From a bacterium (GTDB lineage: Bacteria; Actinomycetota; Acidimicrobiia; Acidimicrobiales; CATQHL01): a stretch of 64,000 bases of DNA. This document shows positions 57,166-64,000 of this stretch, piece by piece. A program made the position numbers and the translations under genes. The notes beneath the pieces were generated by a model that made no database searches, had not been told where the DNA came from, and was given only the letters and a program-made list of their open reading frames with translations. Every line of letters begins with the position of its first letter. Positions within the stretch are counted from its first letter, which is position 1. The stretch spans positions 1 through 64,000 of the forward strand of contig JAPOVS010000051.1 of NCBI GenBank assembly GCA_026708055.1. The letters run 5' to 3'.

Positions 57166-59214
57166 ATGGGATCGGGACTTCCGGAGAACGCCGTCGGCGG
57201 TGGGCGCAACGGGCCGCTCTGGGTGCCGCGGGCGCCGGAGGAGACCAACCTCGGGGCGTTCTGCGCGGCACTGGAACGCGCGGGTCACGGATCGTTCGGC
57301 GACTACACCGAACTCCACGGCTTCTCCGTGGCCGACCCCGAGGCGTTCTGGTCGGTCGCCTGGGACTTCTGCGAGGTGATCGCCGAGACCCGCGGTGAGC
57401 GCGTCTTCGAGCCGGGAGCGGAGATCCCCGACGGCCGGTTCTTCCCCGACGCCCGGCTCAACTTCGCCGCCAACCTGCTGCGGCGCCACGACGACGCGCC
57501 CGCCATCATCTTCGACGGCGAGGCGGGCGGGCGGCGCGAGTTGAGTTGGGCGCAGTTGCAGTCCGACGTGCGGCGGATCGCCGGAACGCTCGGCGGGGGC
57601 GCGGGCATCGGACCCGGCGACCGTGTGGCGGCCTGGCTGCCGAACATCCCCGAGACCTGCGAGCTGATGCTTGCGGTGGCCGCGCTCGGCGGCGTGTTCT
57701 CCTCCTGCTCGCCCGACTTCGGCGCCAACGGCGTGGTCGACCGGTTCGGGCAGATCCGCCCCCGCGTGCTGGTGGCCGTCGACGGCTACCGCTACGGGGG
57801 CAAGGACTTCGACTGCCTCGAGCGCCTCGCCGACGTCGCCTCGCGACTGCCCAGCCTGGAGCACCTCGTCGTCATCCCGTTCCTCGATCCTCGCCCGGAC
57901 CTCGGCGGCGTGCCCGGCGCGGTGCTGTGGGAGGACTTCCTGGCCGCCGGATCCTCGGCAGCCGGCGGTGCACCGTCGCTCTTCGCTCCGCTGCCGTTCG
58001 ACCACCCGCTGTACGTGCTCTACTCCTCCGGCACCACCGGGGCGCCCAAGTCGATCGTCCACCGGGCGGGCGGCGTGCTCCTCAAGCACCTCGTCGAGCA
58101 CCGCCTGAACTGCGACGTCCGCCCCGGCGACCGCGTGTTCTACTTCACGACCGCGGGCTGGATGATGTGGAACTGGCTGATGTCGGCCCTGGCCAGCGAG
58201 GCGACGCTGGTGCTGTACGACGGTGCCCCCGACCCGGTGCGGTTGTTCGACCTCACCGACGCCGAGGGGATCACGCTGTTCGGCACGGCCGCGGGCTTCA
58301 TCGAGGCGACCTCCAAGCGGGGCCTGTCGCCGCGGCGAACGCACCGTCTGGACACGCTGCGCACCATCACCTCCACCGGCTCGCCGCTCTCGCCGGAGGG
58401 CTTCGAGTACGTGTACAGCGAGGTCAAGCCCGACCTGCACCTGGCGTCCATCTCCGGTGGCACCGACCTGTGCGGGTGCCTGGTGAACGGCGATCCGACC
58501 GCGCCGGTCCACGCCGGGGAGATCCAGCGGCCCGCCCTGGGGTTGGCCATCGACGTGTTCGACGACGACGGTCGCCCGTGCCCACCGGGCACGCAGGGCG
58601 AGTTGGTGTGCACCAACTCCTTCCCCTCGATGCCGCTGGGCTTCTGGGGTGACCGAGACGAAGGCGAGAGCGGTGAGCCTGCGGATCCCGCTCTCGGCGT
58701 CTCGCCCGGCCCCCGCTACCGGCGGGCGTACTACGAGAGATTCCCCGGAATCTGGCACCAGGGCGACTACGCCCGCTGGACGCCCAACGGCGGGATGGTC
58801 ATCGCCGGACGCTCCGACGCCACCCTCAACCCCGGGGGCGTGCGCATCGGCACCGCCGAGATCTACCGCTGCCTGGAGGCCGTCCCCGAAGTGCTGGAGG
58901 CCATCGTGATCGGTCAGCCGTACCGGGGCGACACCCGTATCGTGCTGTTCGTGCGCCTGAGTGCCGATTCGGGGGGCCCCTTGACCGAAGAACTGATGGG
59001 GCGGATCCGCGACCGCATCCGCGGCGGCGCCTCGCCGCGCCACGTCCCCGCCCGCGTCCTGGCGGTGGACGACATCCCCCGCACCCGCAGCGGCAAGCTC
59101 ACCGAGTTGGCCGTGCGCGACGTGGTGTGCGGGCGGCCCGTGAGCAACACCGAGGCCATCGCCAACCCCGAGGCGCTGGAGCAGTTCCGCGACCGCCCCG
59201 AGCTGGCGTCGTGA
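57166..59214 (+). CDS. aacS: acetoacetyl-CoA synthetase
   Basis: A 682-residue enzyme of the acetyl-CoA synthetase-like subgroup: [84 protein letters not shown] and the end [20 protein letters not shown]. These are the hallmark blocks of AacS, which activates acetoacetate with ATP and CoA. It is coupled by GTGA to a CitE-type lyase gene, suggesting a role in catabolism of keto or branched acids that yield acetoacetate or similar units. Confidence 0.9.
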   Translation: MGSGLPENAVGGGRNGPLWVPRAPEETNLGAFCAALERAGHGSFGDYTELHGFSVADPEAFWSVAWDFCEVIAETRGERVFEPGAEIPDGRFFPDARLNFAANLLRRHDDAPAIIFDGEAGGRRELSWAQLQSDVRRIAGTLGGGAGIGPGDRVAAWLPNIPETCELMLAVAALGGVFSSCSPDFGANGVVDRFGQIRPRVLVAVDGYRYGGKDFDCLERLADVASRLPSLEHLVVIPFLDPRPDLGGVPGAVLWEDFLAAGSSAAGGAPSLFAPLPFDHPLYVLYSSGTTGAPKSIVHRAGGVLLKHLVEHRLNCDVRPGDRVFYFTTAGWMMWNWLMSALASEATLVLYDGAPDPVRLFDLTDAEGITLFGTAAGFIEATSKRGLSPRRTHRLDTLRTITSTGSPLSPEGFEYVYSEVKPDLHLASISGGTDLCGCLVNGDPTAPVHAGEIQRPALGLAIDVFDDDGRPCPPGTQGELVCTNSFPSMPLGFWGDRDEGESGEPADPALGVSPGPRYRRAYYERFPGIWHQGDYARWTPNGGMVIAGRSDATLNPGGVRIGTAEIYRCLEAVPEVLEAIVIGQPYRGDTRIVLFVRLSADSGGPLTEELMGRIRDRIRGGASPRHVPARVLAVDDIPRTRSGKLTELAVRDVVCGRPVSNTEAIANPEALEQFRDRPELAS

Positions 59215-60056
59215 ACGGTCCCCGGCTGCGGCTGCGCAGCGCCCTGTACGCCCCGGCGAGCCGGCCCGATCTGCTGCCGAAGCTGCCGCGCAGCGGCCCC
59301 GACGGCGTCATCATCGACCTCGAGGACGCGGTTGCGCCCAGTGGCAAGCCCCAGGCCCGTCCCGCGGCCGCCGCCGCGGCCCGCGAGCTGCGGCAGGCGC
59401 ACCCCGACCTGGCGATCTTCGTGCGCGTCAACGGGGTGGACACGGAGTGGTTCGAGGGTGACATGGCCGAGGCGTTGGTGCCCGAGCTGACCGGTGTGGT
59501 GGTGCCGATGCTGGAGTCGATCGCCGCGGTCGAAGCGGTGGCCGAGCGTCTCGACGCGGTGGGCCCGCTCGGCGTGATGGCGGGCCTGGAGACAGTGGCC
59601 GGGGTGGAACGCGCCGCCGAGGTGCTGCGCCCGCCGGTGGTGGCGGCCTACTTCGGCGCCGAGGACTACATCGCCGACATGGGCGGTGTGCGCACGCCGG
59701 AGAACACCGAGGTGCTGTACGCCCGGTCCCGCGTGGCGGTGGCGTGCCGGCTGGCGGGCGTGGTGGCGCTCGATCAGGTCGTCGTGAAGCTGCGTGACGA
59801 GGAGGTGTTCACCGCCGATGCCTCGCAGGGGCGCGCACTCGGCTACAAGGGCAAGCTCTGCATCCATCCCGCCCAGGTGCCCTGGGCGAACCGTGTCTTC
59901 ACGCCATCGTCCGAGGAGGTCGACCGGGCGAGGCGCATGCTGGCGCTCTACGAGGAGACGCAGCGGACCGGCGCCGGCGCCGTGTCTTTCGAGGGCCAGA
60001 TGGTCGACGAACCCCTGGCGCGCCAGGCCAGGGCCCTGCTCGCCGCCGCCGACTGA
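59211..60056 (+). CDS. HpcH/HpaI (CitE-like) CoA-ester lyase
   Basis: A 281-residue TIM-barrel protein: [20 protein letters not shown], metal-site [47 protein letters not shown] and [16 protein letters not shown]. These match CitE-type malyl/citramalyl/beta-methylmalyl-CoA lyases or thioesterases; CitE proper needs CitD/CitF partners, which are absent. It is translated with aacS and may cleave a CoA ester to give acetyl-CoA plus a keto acid. Confidence 0.85.
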   Translation: MNGPRLRLRSALYAPASRPDLLPKLPRSGPDGVIIDLEDAVAPSGKPQARPAAAAAARELRQAHPDLAIFVRVNGVDTEWFEGDMAEALVPELTGVVVPMLESIAAVEAVAERLDAVGPLGVMAGLETVAGVERAAEVLRPPVVAAYFGAEDYIADMGGVRTPENTEVLYARSRVAVACRLAGVVALDQVVVKLRDEEVFTADASQGRALGYKGKLCIHPAQVPWANRVFTPSSEEVDRARRMLALYEETQRTGAGAVSFEGQMVDEPLARQARALLAAAD

Positions 60057-60159
60057 CCGCACCGGTCCGGTCGGGGCCGCCGGTGGCCGTCGTCGGGAGC
60101 GTCTGGCGAAATCGCTCCGCCGGCCGGCCCCCGGCGTCCCCTCCCTCGCGTTCTCGAAT

Positions 60160-60186
60160 GTCATTCCGGCGAAAGCCGGAATCCAG
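60160..60186. repeat. 27-bp palindromic repeat, copy 4
   Basis: GTCATTCCGGCGAAAGCCGG followed by AATCCAG, between the convergent CitE-like and NTF2-like genes. Here it bridges no operon junction, so it may act as a terminator or simply be an inserted element. Confidence 0.85.
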
Positions 60187-60215
60187 GTGGTGGCGGTCCG
60201 GTGCCGCGCCGCGGG

Positions 60216-60623
60216 TCAGCTTCGCCAGACCTGCTGCCTCAGGATCTCGGTGTCCATGTGGAAGTCGAGGCCGACGATGGCGCCGCCGGCGACACGGGAG
60301 ATCAGGACCTCGATGAGGTCGAGCCGCGCACCCTCGATGTCGTTGCCCTCGGGCCATTCTCCCCTGCCCGTACCGGTCGCCCGGTACACGTAGCACGCCC
60401 CGTTCTCCTCCACGATGCGGTGGAGGATCTCGAAGCGGGCGTCGGGGAAGTGCTCGTAGAAGGCGCTGTGCATCTCGTGGAGGCCGGCGCGGTCGTAGGG
60501 GTAGGGGGCACCCTCGTCGTTGATCTCGCAGTTCTCGGCCAGTACCGAGACCAAGAGGTCCGGGTCGTGGCTGTTGACGCCCTCGAAGAAGGTGTCCATG
60601 AGCCGTTGGTTGGTTTCTCGCAT
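60216..60623 (-). CDS. NTF2/SnoaL-like fold protein
   Basis: A 135-residue protein with the cone-shaped NTF2-like pattern: RLMDTFFEGVNSHDPDLLVS, GLHEMHSAFYEHFPDARFEI and an Asp/His-bearing pocket (LDFHMDTEIL). Members isomerise or hydrolyse small substrates, or only bind them. It lies 27 bp downstream of the SDR gene and probably acts with it. Confidence 0.75.
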   Translation of the reverse strand: MRETNQRLMDTFFEGVNSHDPDLLVSVLAENCEINDEGAPYPYDRAGLHEMHSAFYEHFPDARFEILHRIVEENGACYVYRATGTGRGEWPEGNDIEGARLDLIEVLISRVAGGAIVGLDFHMDTEILRQQVWRS

Positions 60624-60650
60624 GATGTGGCTCGCTTCGCGGTGGGTCGG

Positions 60651-61499
60651 TCAGTCGCCGCCGGGCCCGTAATCCTCGGGATAGCCCTCCATCGGCTGGG
60701 CCAGGATCCCGCCGTCGACGGTGAGTGAGGTGCCCGTCACGAACGAGGACAGCCCCGAGGCCAGGAAGAGCGTGGCGATCGCCACGTCGTCCGGGCTGCA
60801 GAGCCGACCCAGGGGGACGTGGTCGATGATGCCGGCGAACTCCGCCTCGACGTCGATGCCGTGCGGGGCGACCGCCTTGATGAAGTCCACGACGCCCTCG
60901 GTGAGCGACGCCCCGGGGCAGATGGCGTTGACGCGGATGCCCCACGGCGCCAACTCCATCGCAAGGGCGCGCGTGAGGCCGATGAGCGCGTGCTTCGAGG
61001 TGATGTAGTGGATCAAGCCCGGCGAGGACGGCTGGAACGAGTCCACCGACGCCATGTTGATGATGACCCCGCCCTCGCCGTCGGCGCGCATCGCCCGTGC
61101 CGCCGCCTGCGCGCACAGGAAGCTGCCGGTGATGTTCGTGTCGATGACGCGCTGGAACTCCTCCGGCGGCATCTCGTCGAGCAGGTAGTTCGAGAACGCG
61201 CCGGCGTTGTTCACGAACACGTCGATGCGGCCCGTCAACTCCCGTGCCTCGGCCACGAGGTTCAGGATCGAGTCACCGTCGGTCACGTCCACCCGGATGG
61301 CGAAGCCCCTCCCGTCGGGAATCGAGGCCGCGACGTTCCGCGCCTTGTCCAGACTGCGGGCGGCGGCAACCACCGTCGCGCCGGCTTCGCCCAGCCGGCG
61401 GGCTATGGCGGCGCCGAACCCCTGAGAACCGCCGGTGATGACGGCGCACCGGCCGGACAGGTCGACCAGTTCGGCGATCCCTCTGGCACCGGTGTCCAT
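60651..61499 (-). CDS. short-chain dehydrogenase/reductase (SDR)
   Basis: A 282-residue classical SDR: cofactor motif TGGSQGFG (22-29), NNAG (97-100), catalytic S151 in NMASVDS, Y165 and K169 in HYITSKHALIG, and the C-terminal GTSLTVDGG. Acidic residues after the second strand are absent (AARSLDKAR), which favours NADP. ATG 61499 follows GAGGGGG; a GTG-type start upstream is less likely. The substrate is unknown. It is cotranscribed with the NTF2-like gene. Confidence 0.87.
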   Translation of the reverse strand: MDTGARGIAELVDLSGRCAVITGGSQGFGAAIARRLGEAGATVVAAARSLDKARNVAASIPDGRGFAIRVDVTDGDSILNLVAEARELTGRIDVFVNNAGAFSNYLLDEMPPEEFQRVIDTNITGSFLCAQAAARAMRADGEGGVIINMASVDSFQPSSPGLIHYITSKHALIGLTRALAMELAPWGIRVNAICPGASLTEGVVDFIKAVAPHGIDVEAEFAGIIDHVPLGRLCSPDDVAIATLFLASGLSSFVTGTSLTVDGGILAQPMEGYPEDYGPGGD

Positions 61500-61722
61500 C
61501 GCGTACCCCCTCACCCGCGGCTGTCCTAGCGGCGCCCGAGTCTAGGCATCGGCCTGCGGGCTCTCAAGAATGCGCCCGTGGCTGGCGGAGCCGTCGGACT
61601 GTGACGTCAGGGCGCGCTGAGTCGCCGTCACAGTCGCCCCACGTGATCGTCTAGGCTCGTGTCGAGAAGCTGCTCGGAGCTTCTGAAGGGGGAGTCGCAG
61701 CTTCCGGGGGGAGGACATGCAC

Positions 61723-62862
61723 ATGAGTGCCCTCGTTAGGTCGTCCGTTGTACGTGTACTCGTCGCATCCCTGGCAGTGGTGTTGCTTGCCACCGCCTGC
61801 GGCGACGATGAGGCGGAGCAGGCGCAGCCGCCTCCGCCCGCCCCGGCGCCGACCGAGGCGCCCGCCCCACCGCCTGAGCCGCCGCCTGAGCCACCGCCGG
61901 CGCCCCCGGAGGCTCCGCCGCCGGAGCCGCCGCCCGAGCCGCCGCCACCACCACCCGCCGAGGTGCCTGCCGAGAAGCCCGTCTACGGCATGGTCACGGC
62001 CGTGCAGCACCCCTACTACGCGCCGACCGAGGCAGCGGTCGGTCCTACCTGCGAGCGATTGGGCTGCGAGGTCATCTTCCTGCAGCCCTCCTCGTGCGAT
62101 GCCGCCGAGGAGAGCCAGCTCATCCGCGATGTGCTGGCGGCAGGGATCGACGGGCTCGGGGTCTCGGCGTGCGACGCGGCCGGCGTCCTGCCCGTGGTGG
62201 AGGAGGCCGCCGCCACCGGCATCCCGATCGTGACATTCGACGCCGACTGCTGCGCCGACATCCGGACGATCGCGGTCTCCAACAGCGATTGGCAGATCGG
62301 CGAGTTGCACGCCGTGGCGCTCAACGACCTCCTGCCCGACGGCGGGAAGGTCGTCAACATCATCGGATCGCTGGCGATGGAGAACGTGCGGACTCGCCTG
62401 GACGCGCTCGCGGAGGGCATCAACCCCAACATCGAGATCGAGAACTTCGAGGACCAGAACGACCTGACCAAGACCGGCCAGATCATCAGGGACGTCCTGA
62501 CGACCCAAGGGGACGAGGTCGACATCTTCATGACGCAGACGGGGAGTGCAGCGGTCATCGCGCAGACCCTGGTCGACGAGGGCTTCGATCACATCCCGGT
62601 CGTCGGCATCAACGACTTCGAGGACATCCTCGAGTGGGTGCGCAAGGGCAACATCGTGAGCACCGTGGCGCTGAACCCGGGAGCCCAAGGGGAGCTGGCG
62701 CTCGTCGCCCTCGACAAGCTCCGCCAGGGGCTCACCCCGTCGACGGACTTCTTCGGGACGGGCGGCGTGATCATCACACCGGAGAACGTGGACACCTACG
62801 CCGACGACGTGGCGGACCTGAACGCACGTCTGCGGGAGGAATTCGAAGCTCTCTGGTCGTAG
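61723..62862 (+). CDS. ribose/sugar-type ABC transporter substrate-binding lipoprotein
   Basis: A 379-residue lipoprotein: signal VRVLVASLAVVLLATACGDD with lipobox ATAC, a Pro/Glu-rich tether of about 50 residues (residues 32-83), then a type I periplasmic-binding domain (YGMVTAVQHPYYAPTEAAVG, DVLAAGIDGLGVSACDAAG, VVGINDFEDILEWVRKG). ATG 61723 is chosen because GGGGGAGG lies 8 nt upstream; ATG 61717 would leave only 2 nt. A TAGGCT box near 61652 may be its promoter. The ligand is a sugar or sugar-like solute. Confidence 0.87.
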   Translation: MSALVRSSVVRVLVASLAVVLLATACGDDEAEQAQPPPPAPAPTEAPAPPPEPPPEPPPAPPEAPPPEPPPEPPPPPPAEVPAEKPVYGMVTAVQHPYYAPTEAAVGPTCERLGCEVIFLQPSSCDAAEESQLIRDVLAAGIDGLGVSACDAAGVLPVVEEAAATGIPIVTFDADCCADIRTIAVSNSDWQIGELHAVALNDLLPDGGKVVNIIGSLAMENVRTRLDALAEGINPNIEIENFEDQNDLTKTGQIIRDVLTTQGDEVDIFMTQTGSAAVIAQTLVDEGFDHIPVVGINDFEDILEWVRKGNIVSTVALNPGAQGELALVALDKLRQGLTPSTDFFGTGGVIITPENVDTYADDVADLNARLREEFEALWS

Positions 62863-62905
62863 CCCCAAGCCCACCCGCCGGACGTCAGGTTCCCGCGCCG
62901 CGCCC

Positions 62906-63667
62906 GTGAGCGCCAACGGCGATCCGCTCTACGCCGGCTACGGCCTGACGAAGTGGTTCGGCGGGCTGCGTGCCGTCCACGACCTCTCCGTGGAGTTGTT
63001 CGCCGGGCAGGTTCTGGCGCTCGTGGGTGACAACGGCGCCGGCAAGTCCACGACGCTGAAGATGCTGGCGGGGTCGCTCCGGCCCGACGCAGGCTCCATC
63101 ACGCTCGAGGGCGAGCACGTCCGGCTGGCCAGCCCGCGGACGGCTCGGGCACTCGGGATCGAGACCGTGTACCAGGACCTGGCCCTCGCGGACACGCTCG
63201 AGGTGGTGCAGAACGTGTTCTCGGGGAGGGAGCTGACCCGCTACGGCTTCCTGCAGCGCGTCGAGATGACGAAGCAGACGGAGAGCCTCCTGGAGGAGTT
63301 CCGCGTCAAGATCCCGAGCGTCTTCGCCCAGATCTCCTCGCTCTCGGGCGGTCAGCGCCAGGGATGTGCAATCTCGCGGGCGGTCAGCGGGGGCAGCCGG
63401 GTGCTGCTGCTGGACGAGCCCACGGCTGCGCTCGGGGTCGCCGAGCGCAGGAACGTGCTCGAACTCATCAAGAGCCTGCGCGACGCCGGCATCGGCATCC
63501 TCATCATCAGCCACAACCTGCCCGACGTGTTCGAGGTCGCCGATCGGATCACGGTGCTGCGCCGAGGCGAGCGGGTGGGCACGGTGCCGGCCACCGACGT
63601 CGACGCTGGCGATCTCGTCGCCATGATCACCGGCGCCTCGGGCAACGCGGCCGCGGGGGACTCCTGA
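62906..63667 (+). CDS. ribose-type ABC transporter ATP-binding protein (single-domain form)
   Basis: A 253-residue ATPase: Walker A GDNGAGKSTTLKML, Q-loop ETVYQDLALADTLEVV, signature LSGGQRQGCAISRAV, Walker B VLLLDEPTAALG and switch ISHNLPDVF. RbsA proteins usually carry two such domains (about 500 residues); this is the one-domain type that works as a homodimer. The Q-loop-following LALAD is typical of sugar importers. It lies 43 bp after the binding-protein gene and 1 bp before the permease. Confidence 0.9.
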   Translation: MSANGDPLYAGYGLTKWFGGLRAVHDLSVELFAGQVLALVGDNGAGKSTTLKMLAGSLRPDAGSITLEGEHVRLASPRTARALGIETVYQDLALADTLEVVQNVFSGRELTRYGFLQRVEMTKQTESLLEEFRVKIPSVFAQISSLSGGQRQGCAISRAVSGGSRVLLLDEPTAALGVAERRNVLELIKSLRDAGIGILIISHNLPDVFEVADRITVLRRGERVGTVPATDVDAGDLVAMITGASGNAAAGDS

Positions 63668-63668
63668 C

Positions 63669-64000
63669 GTGGGCGCCTCCGAGGGGCGCGAGGGCCTCGC
63701 CATGACCGCGCGGGGCGGCTGGGGAACGGGGCGCTACCGCGAGTACCGCAACCTGCTCTTCGGCGCGCAGCGGTACCCGAAGATCATCCTCGCCGCTGTC
63801 ATCGTCGTCGGCGTGATCACCGTGATCATCGATACTCGATTCGCCTCGTGGTTGAACGTCACCAACGTCCTGCGTGCCGCCGCACCCGTCGGCGTCGCCG
63901 CCGTCGGCCAGACGATCGTGCTGATCGGCGGGAACTTCGACCTCTCGATCGGTTCGATGGCGGGGCTCACCGGGCTCCTGACGGCGGTGTTCCTGCACAA
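63669..64000 (+). CDS. ribose-type ABC transporter permease, cut by the window end
   Basis: The first 110 codons are present (GTG 63669; ATG 63702 is an alternative): a basic cytoplasmic start (YREYRNLLFGAQRYPK), helix IILAAVIVVGVITVIIDT, then LNVTNVLRAAAPVGVAAVGQ and TIVLIGGNFDLSIGSMAGLT, the typical RbsC/BPD_transp_2 pattern. It continues past position 64000. Confidence 0.87.
   Translation, partial: MGASEGREGLAMTARGGWGTGRYREYRNLLFGAQRYPKIILAAVIVVGVITVIIDTRFASWLNVTNVLRAAAPVGVAAVGQTIVLIGGNFDLSIGSMAGLTGLLTAVFLH

Overview
The window is one high-GC chromosomal segment from a bacterium, densely coded on both strands. No rRNA, tRNA, CRISPR array, integrase or insertion sequence was recognised. 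Three things point to an actinobacterium: a GatCAB amidotransferase, GTG starts with frequent ATGA/GTGA/TGATG gene overlaps, and many leaderless promoters (a TAnnnT box about 6-8 nt before the start codon). The mix of acyl-CoA ligases, molybdenum hydroxylase and glycolate-oxidase-type enzymes would fit an Acidimicrobiia-like lineage. That placement is inferred from gene content only.

Region 1 (1-14.7 kb) is housekeeping and transport: a rhomboid protease, a methyltransferase/SRPBCC pair, a cysteine desulfurase followed by mnmA (tRNA thiolation), a complete peptide ABC transporter (substrate-binding protein, two permeases, two ATPases, minus strand), and an unusually long ligA. Region 2 (14.8-18.2 kb) is a small AT-richer defence patch: a DUF262/DUF1524 (GmrSD-like) nuclease, an AbiEii-like nucleotidyltransferase and its winged-helix partner, which carries the remnant of a DUF4143 ATPase. 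Region 3 (18.2-24.6 kb) holds a membrane protein diverging from a predicted PASTA pseudokinase, gatC-gatA-gatB, and two small DNA-binding-type proteins.

Region 4 (24.6-40.3 kb) is a plus-strand catabolic block: FAH-family hydrolase, NAD-dependent epimerase, LarA-like protein, GlcD/GlcE/GlcF-type oxidase, a three-subunit xanthine-dehydrogenase-family hydroxylase, acyl-CoA ligase, lipoprotein solute-binding protein and enoyl-CoA hydratase. Stop/start overlaps join many of these genes. Three junctions contain a 27-bp palindromic repeat that lies in a small ORF running into the next gene's start codon. The order suggests uptake, hydroxylation, CoA activation and beta-oxidation-like breakdown of an unknown organic acid.

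Region 5 (40.3-49.3 kb) is a second defence/accessory island: an Mrr nuclease diverging from a DUF4143 ATPase across a perfect palindrome, a probably truncated helical protein, VapBC followed by a PLD-nuclease/transmembrane fusion, an Mrr-like gene broken by two apparent 1-nt losses, a two-gene cassette with a GHKL ATPase, and a DUF3467 protein. Region 6 (49.3-64 kb) returns to metabolism: a fused EtfB-EtfA with a histidine phosphatase, an alkylated-DNA methyltransferase, an acyl-CoA synthetase, a proline-rich lipoprotein lipase, acetoacetyl-CoA synthetase with a CitE-type lyase, an SDR with an NTF2-like protein, and a ribose-type ABC transporter cut by the window end.
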